Below are positions 60,191 to 64,000 of a stretch of DNA of 64,000 nucleotides, one piece after another (the first letter of the stretch is position 1; every line of letters starts with the position of its first letter). The notes under the pieces are model-generated. The model was not told the DNA's origin and ran no database searches. It saw only the letters and a program-made list of their open reading frames with translations. The DNA comes from Eledone cirrhosa (taxonomy: Eukaryota; Mollusca; Cephalopoda; Octopoda; Eledonidae): contig OZ024742.1 in assembly GCA_964016885.1 (NCBI GenBank), positions 124,471,615 through 124,535,614 on the forward strand, in the 5' to 3' direction. The translations under genes were made by a program, and so were the position numbers.

Positions 60191-60715
60191 TATATATATA
60201 TAATATGATTATATCGTTTTTAACAAATGCTTAAAGACCAGCACATCTATATAGTAAATACCACATGTTCTTATCTCAATTTAACTAATACATAGGGAGC
60301 AATATATGTATATAATAAATACATAGCTGTTTACCAAATATCTTGAGTGCAGTATATATATAAATTTATTTAAAGTTGATCAGAACAGTAAATGTCTTCT
60401 ATCGAACTCGATCTATCCCATATAGAATATAAACGGTAGATGACTCAACCATGTGGATAACATTCCTATCTCAGCTACGCACTTTCTCGTAAGCAATCTC
60501 ATGTATGCTACTCGATCTAATAACTTTGCTTGATATGGATTTTTATTTATAACAAAATAACTAAGCTGGTGCGCACATAAACCAAAGTATATGGAAACCT
60601 ATTGTAAATGCATACTTTAAAATGAAACTAAGAATTCGTACAAATCTTACGTTTCATCGGTTCGTTTGAATTGTAGTGGCTACTGAAATCGTATTTGCTA
60701 TCCCTAGGGGTATTT
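60190..60715. other. No gene recognised
   Basis: A+T-rich anonymous DNA. Confidence 0.45.
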
Positions 60716-60719
60716 ATAG

Positions 60720-60890
60720 TCTGCGGATTGGCAGAGCCGTTAGAATGCCGTAAAGAATAATTTGTACTACTCGTTCTGGCTCTCTGCTCCCTAAATTTAA
60801 ATCCCACACAAGTCAACTTTGATTTTCATCAATTCGTGGTCGATAAAGAAGTACGAGTCTTGTACTAGGGTCGATTATTCCTCTATTATA
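60720..60890 (+). repeat. Diverged tRNA-derived SINE
   Basis: GCGGATTGGCAGAGCCGTTA (A box), AAATTTAAATCCCACAC (B box region), TTTTCATCAATTCGTGGTCG and AGTACGAGTCTTGTACTAGG. Related in layout to the main SINE but a distinct subfamily. Confidence 0.65.
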
Positions 60891-61386
60891 TTTTCCTGTC
60901 CTCCCTATCACATTCTATGGAAGAAATCTGCTCAAGAAACACTATGTTTTTCCGTTACTATACAACTCCAGCACTATGGTTTTTACCCGGTTTTGTTCCT
61001 CAATTCTCATTGTAGGAAGTCTGTGTTCGGATTTCAACATTTCTAAGATTGTATATATTTACAAATATGATGCGTAAAATATTGAAATACTTACCTGTAT
61101 ACTCAATAGGAACAAGTTACAAAAACCGTTGCGCATGAACTATTGAATATCTCGAAGATTGACTTTATCAACGTACTTTAATAATATGAAATTGAAGGAA
61201 ACTTTTACATTCGTATTCTAAAAGAAATTGCACATTATTGTTACAGATTACTGTAAAGTAAATCAATATCAATTCACGTCGGAAATTTAATAAATATTTA
61301 CATTCGTATAATCTATGAATATTTTGTAGTGTAATAGTTGACAAACGAATAGAAGCTTCATTAAATAATCTCCGGCTAATAATAAT

Positions 61387-61554
61387 TGTTTCTACGTTAG
61401 GCACAAGGCCAGCAATTACCCAGTGTATTACTGGTACTTCATTTTATCGACCCCGTAAGGATGAAAGGCAAAGTTAACCTCGGCGGGATTTGAACTCAGA
61501 ATGGCAAGGGCCGTAACTCTATGCGTCAAAGCATGGCGTCCGACTAATAATAGT
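61387..61554 (-). repeat. tRNA-derived SINE with 14-bp TSD
   Basis: Minus-strand copy from the tail (TGTTTCTACGTTAGGCAC) to GGCGTCCGA, lacking the A box end. Flanked by CGGCTAATAATAAT at 61,373-61,386 and 61,555-61,568. Confidence 0.9.
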
Positions 61555-61569
61555 CGGCTAATAATAATA

Positions 61570-62290
61570 AAAGACCAACAGTTGGGAAAATATCTATTAA
61601 TCATCAAATATATAACATACTATTACAAATTGTCTCTTTGGTGTCTCAATATTTGGGAAGTTGTTCGATTTTGTTTTGTGTCATATGTTTTCAAAATAAG
61701 TTCTATATTATTTATCTCCTATATGAAAAATATATATATGTATTTTAAATGGAACTCAACACTAAGTAATTAGACTTGGTATTAACAATTTGCCGTTAAG
61801 ATTCTTAAGTATTGCATCACATTTTACTAATCCAGTCGTTATACAAAAGCTATGTAAAGCTGAACTAACACTGTCATACCCACACGATTATAAATACACT
61901 CCCCCAACGCACGCTCCAGAAACAGAGCTGACGACAAAAGAGAAAAATTGGTTGGACTTGTTGTAACGGTTCCCTGTCAAGGTATCACATTTAATTTACT
62001 TAAGAGCAGAGAAAGAAAAAAGGTTTTACACCCTACATGCAATTTCAGACCAATAAGATTGAGACAATTTTGCATCTAATACTTTGCTATAATTATATAT
62101 CATTGTTTGGTCTCGAATTTTCAAAAAGCTCAATCATTTTCCAACTGTGACGGCTTTGGGTTTTTATTGGAAATTATATTTATGAATTTTATGTAGCGTG
62201 CGTAGATTTGATTTTTGTTTTCTTGGATTTTTTAAGAATAATTGAAGCCTGTAGAGAATTGATACACCTTTCCCACTTTGGTAGTAATGA
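61570..62290. other. No gene recognised
   Basis: A+T-rich DNA with no shared repeats noted. Confidence 0.45.
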
Positions 62291-62307
62291 AATTATATTA
62301 TAATGGC

Positions 62308-62517
62308 TAGGGCGTTGGATTGGTAGTAGGGCGGTGGATTGGCTGTATCTGTAGAGGGTCGGACGCCATGCATTGCAGCAAAGAGTTACGGTTCTTTATG
62401 GTCTGAGTTCAAATCTCGCCAGGGTTAACTTTGCCTTTCATCCTTATGGGGTCGATAAAATAAAGTACCAGTAATGCACTGGGGTAATTGGTGGCCTTGT
62501 GCGAAAAAGTAGAAATA
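62308..62517 (+). repeat. tRNA-derived SINE with 11-bp TSD
   Basis: Full-length copy: GGGCGGTGGATTGGCTGTAT, GAGTTCAAATC, ATGGGGTCGATAAAATAAAG. Flanked by ATTATAATGGC at 62,297-62,307 and 62,518-62,528. Twenty bases before GGGCGGTGG a partial repeat of the start (GGGCGTTGGATTGGTAGTA) gives a doubled 5' end. Confidence 0.9.
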
Positions 62518-62529
62518 ATTATAATGGCA

Positions 62530-63800
62530 GCCACAGAAATCTAACAAGTTAGCAGTTAAGTGGGAGGATACATTGTAAGGGGTGAAAGTAAATTGTTATC
62601 AATTAAAATTTCACGCACAATAAAGATAAAAAAAACGATCTCGCTTTCATTAGTTTGGCGAAAAATGGTATGGAAAATAATGACGCCATCAGTCTGAATT
62701 AACAATTGAAAGCACCATTCAACATGTGTACGTGCACATTCTATCCATTTCTATTCTTATGAACCAGAGGCTGAATGATAAAACTCACTCACATAATATG
62801 TGCTGATAGACGTTTCCGGCTCACCCTATCAATTCAGGTGTGCTACAAAGTTCGGATTTGTTCTTCACATTCAACAGCCCCAATCTCTCTTTAGATGATA
62901 CCTCTCCTCATTCCACCCTTGTCTTCCACAACCTTGAATCATTCTTAGATACCAAGACATTTCACCCCAAAAGTGTAAAGCTTCCATTAAAATAGGGATT
63001 GAAACCATTACTCCATGAGGTTATGTCATTATGTTTTCCTCAAGAAATGCATATTCATTAGATATATGATGAAAACAAGCAAATATATCAACTAAATATG
63101 GAAAAATATTAAATTGGACCTTCACCTCCAAAATAAATACTAGATATCAACACCTCAAATACATTCACGTAATCAACAAAGGAACAATTATACCACAACT
63201 ACGGACCTTCGTCCTTGAGACGAGAACATTTGTAAGTCAGCTAATAGAAAACTATTGTAACACATACACACATCATACACTGATTTGGAAGACACTTCAG
63301 TCTCTTCCGTTTATGTACCACTTCAAACGTAGCTTATGCTCTTCATGGGATGCGCAGATCTTATGCCATCTAAATACAGGATTACCCTAGAATCAATTGC
63401 TATTCCTTCTCTCAACACCTATGCTATGTCCATTACCCTCATCTACAAATTAACCCTCCCATTTAGAAAAAACAATTTCTGGAATGTGTTGTTATAAATT
63501 TATTTTCACCTACCCAGGATTATCCTCCGGGTAATAGCTTAAAGTTCTTTCAATACGTAAATCATCCACACCCTTCTCTCGAATCCTGGTGGGCCAGTAA
63601 ATACGATAGGCACTGTCCTATTCTCGAGAACAAGTATTAACAATATGTAGTACTCTATTTAATATTCTTTGGCAACTATGATTTTCGAAGCATTTTTGCA
63701 TCAAAGGTAGCGAAATTGGAGAGTTATTACAGTCTCCATTAAATACCTCCTCTAATCTGTAACAACCCGCTAAGATCTAAATAAAAAATGATACCTAAGA
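62530..63800. other. Weakly coding-like DNA, unidentified
   Basis: Less A+T-rich than the region before it. The plus strand at 62,890-62,985 reads LDDTSPHSTLVFHNLESFLD, which looks coding but matches nothing I can name. Many stops follow. It may be an old transposon. Confidence 0.25.
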
Positions 63801-64000
63801 AAGCTTTGCCTTTTATAAATTTAGGGAAATGGCTTCGTCAAATTTTTAAAATGCCTTACATTATCTCCTTCAGCTGTTTAAACTGTGAGTTTAGATATGA
63901 TATTAATGGGGCCAAGGTACAATTGATATTTCAATGTCGATCCTGTTATATGCATACATGGGCAACTAGTGGAATTCCCCACAGCTTTTACCCAGGTCTG
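63510..64000 (+). pseudogene. Possible transposase-like coding relic at window end
   Basis: Fragments on the plus strand: FFQYVNHPHPSLESWWASKY (about 63,550-63,610) and, at 63,850-64,000, SCLNCEFRYDINGAKVQLIF followed by QCRSCYMHTWATSGIPHSFY. The C..C ... C..C spacing with HTW after it suggests a zinc ribbon such as occurs in some cut-and-paste transposases. The family is a guess; the frame runs out of the window. Confidence 0.25.

Overview
The window looks like intergenic or intronic DNA from a cephalopod mollusc, most likely an octopus. This is an inference from four things: about a dozen copies of one tRNA-derived SINE whose 3' tail matches what I know of octopus SINEs, very long (TA)n, (CA)n and (GAA)n microsatellites, several Penelope-like elements (PLEs), and a high A+T background. 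I find no intact host gene, no rRNA and no functional tRNA gene. Every coding stretch I can read belongs to a mobile element, and all are broken.

Layout. 0.2-2.3 kb: a frameshifted PLE (reverse transcriptase plus GIY-YIG endonuclease). 2.9-6.3 kb: dispersed repeats, foldbacks and long TA/TG tracts, including a hammerhead-ribozyme-like (HHR-like) motif at 4.1 kb. 6.4-15.7 kb: mostly anonymous DNA, with a decayed LINE RT on the minus strand at 10.5-10.95 kb and a foldback at 14.5-15.1 kb. 15.7-18.3 kb: a PLE with two direct pseudo-LTRs. 18.3-31 kb: microsatellites, SINEs, an inverted pair of repeats ending in a canonical HHR at 20.3 kb, and long anonymous stretches. 31.2-37.4 kb: LINE fragments of two families, a palindrome whose two arms each carry an HHR-like end, and a foldback split by a 5'-inverted LINE insertion. 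38.2-41.3 kb: a truncated, frameshifted Helitron. 42.0-43.7 kb: a minus-strand PLE. 44.3-45.4 kb: a second copy of the 33-35 kb LINE. 47.7-49.0 kb: a LINE C-terminus interrupted by an inverted SINE dimer, then a second canonical HHR. 51.4-56.3 kb: a PLE endonuclease fragment between 0.7-kb inverted arms. 57.4-58.0 kb: a large foldback. 59.7-60.2 kb: a hidden PLE endonuclease relic. 60.7-62.5 kb: more SINEs. The last 1 kb holds weak coding-like sequence I cannot name.

The most notable pattern is the number of HHR-like motifs tied to PLE-like repeat ends. Two (20.3 and 48.9 kb) have every core residue and sensible helices. Three (4.1, 32.4 and 32.7 kb) keep the core, helix I, helix III and the GUC cleavage triplet, but carry a ~46-nt segment with its own hairpin in place of a short helix II. 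A further set has one extra base between CUGAUGA and helix II. HHRs in PLE pseudo-LTRs are established knowledge; the extended-helix-II and +1 variants are my own reading and need testing.

The genes do not work together as a pathway. The window is a record of retrotransposon, Helitron and SINE insertion, with several insertions nested closely enough to order in time.
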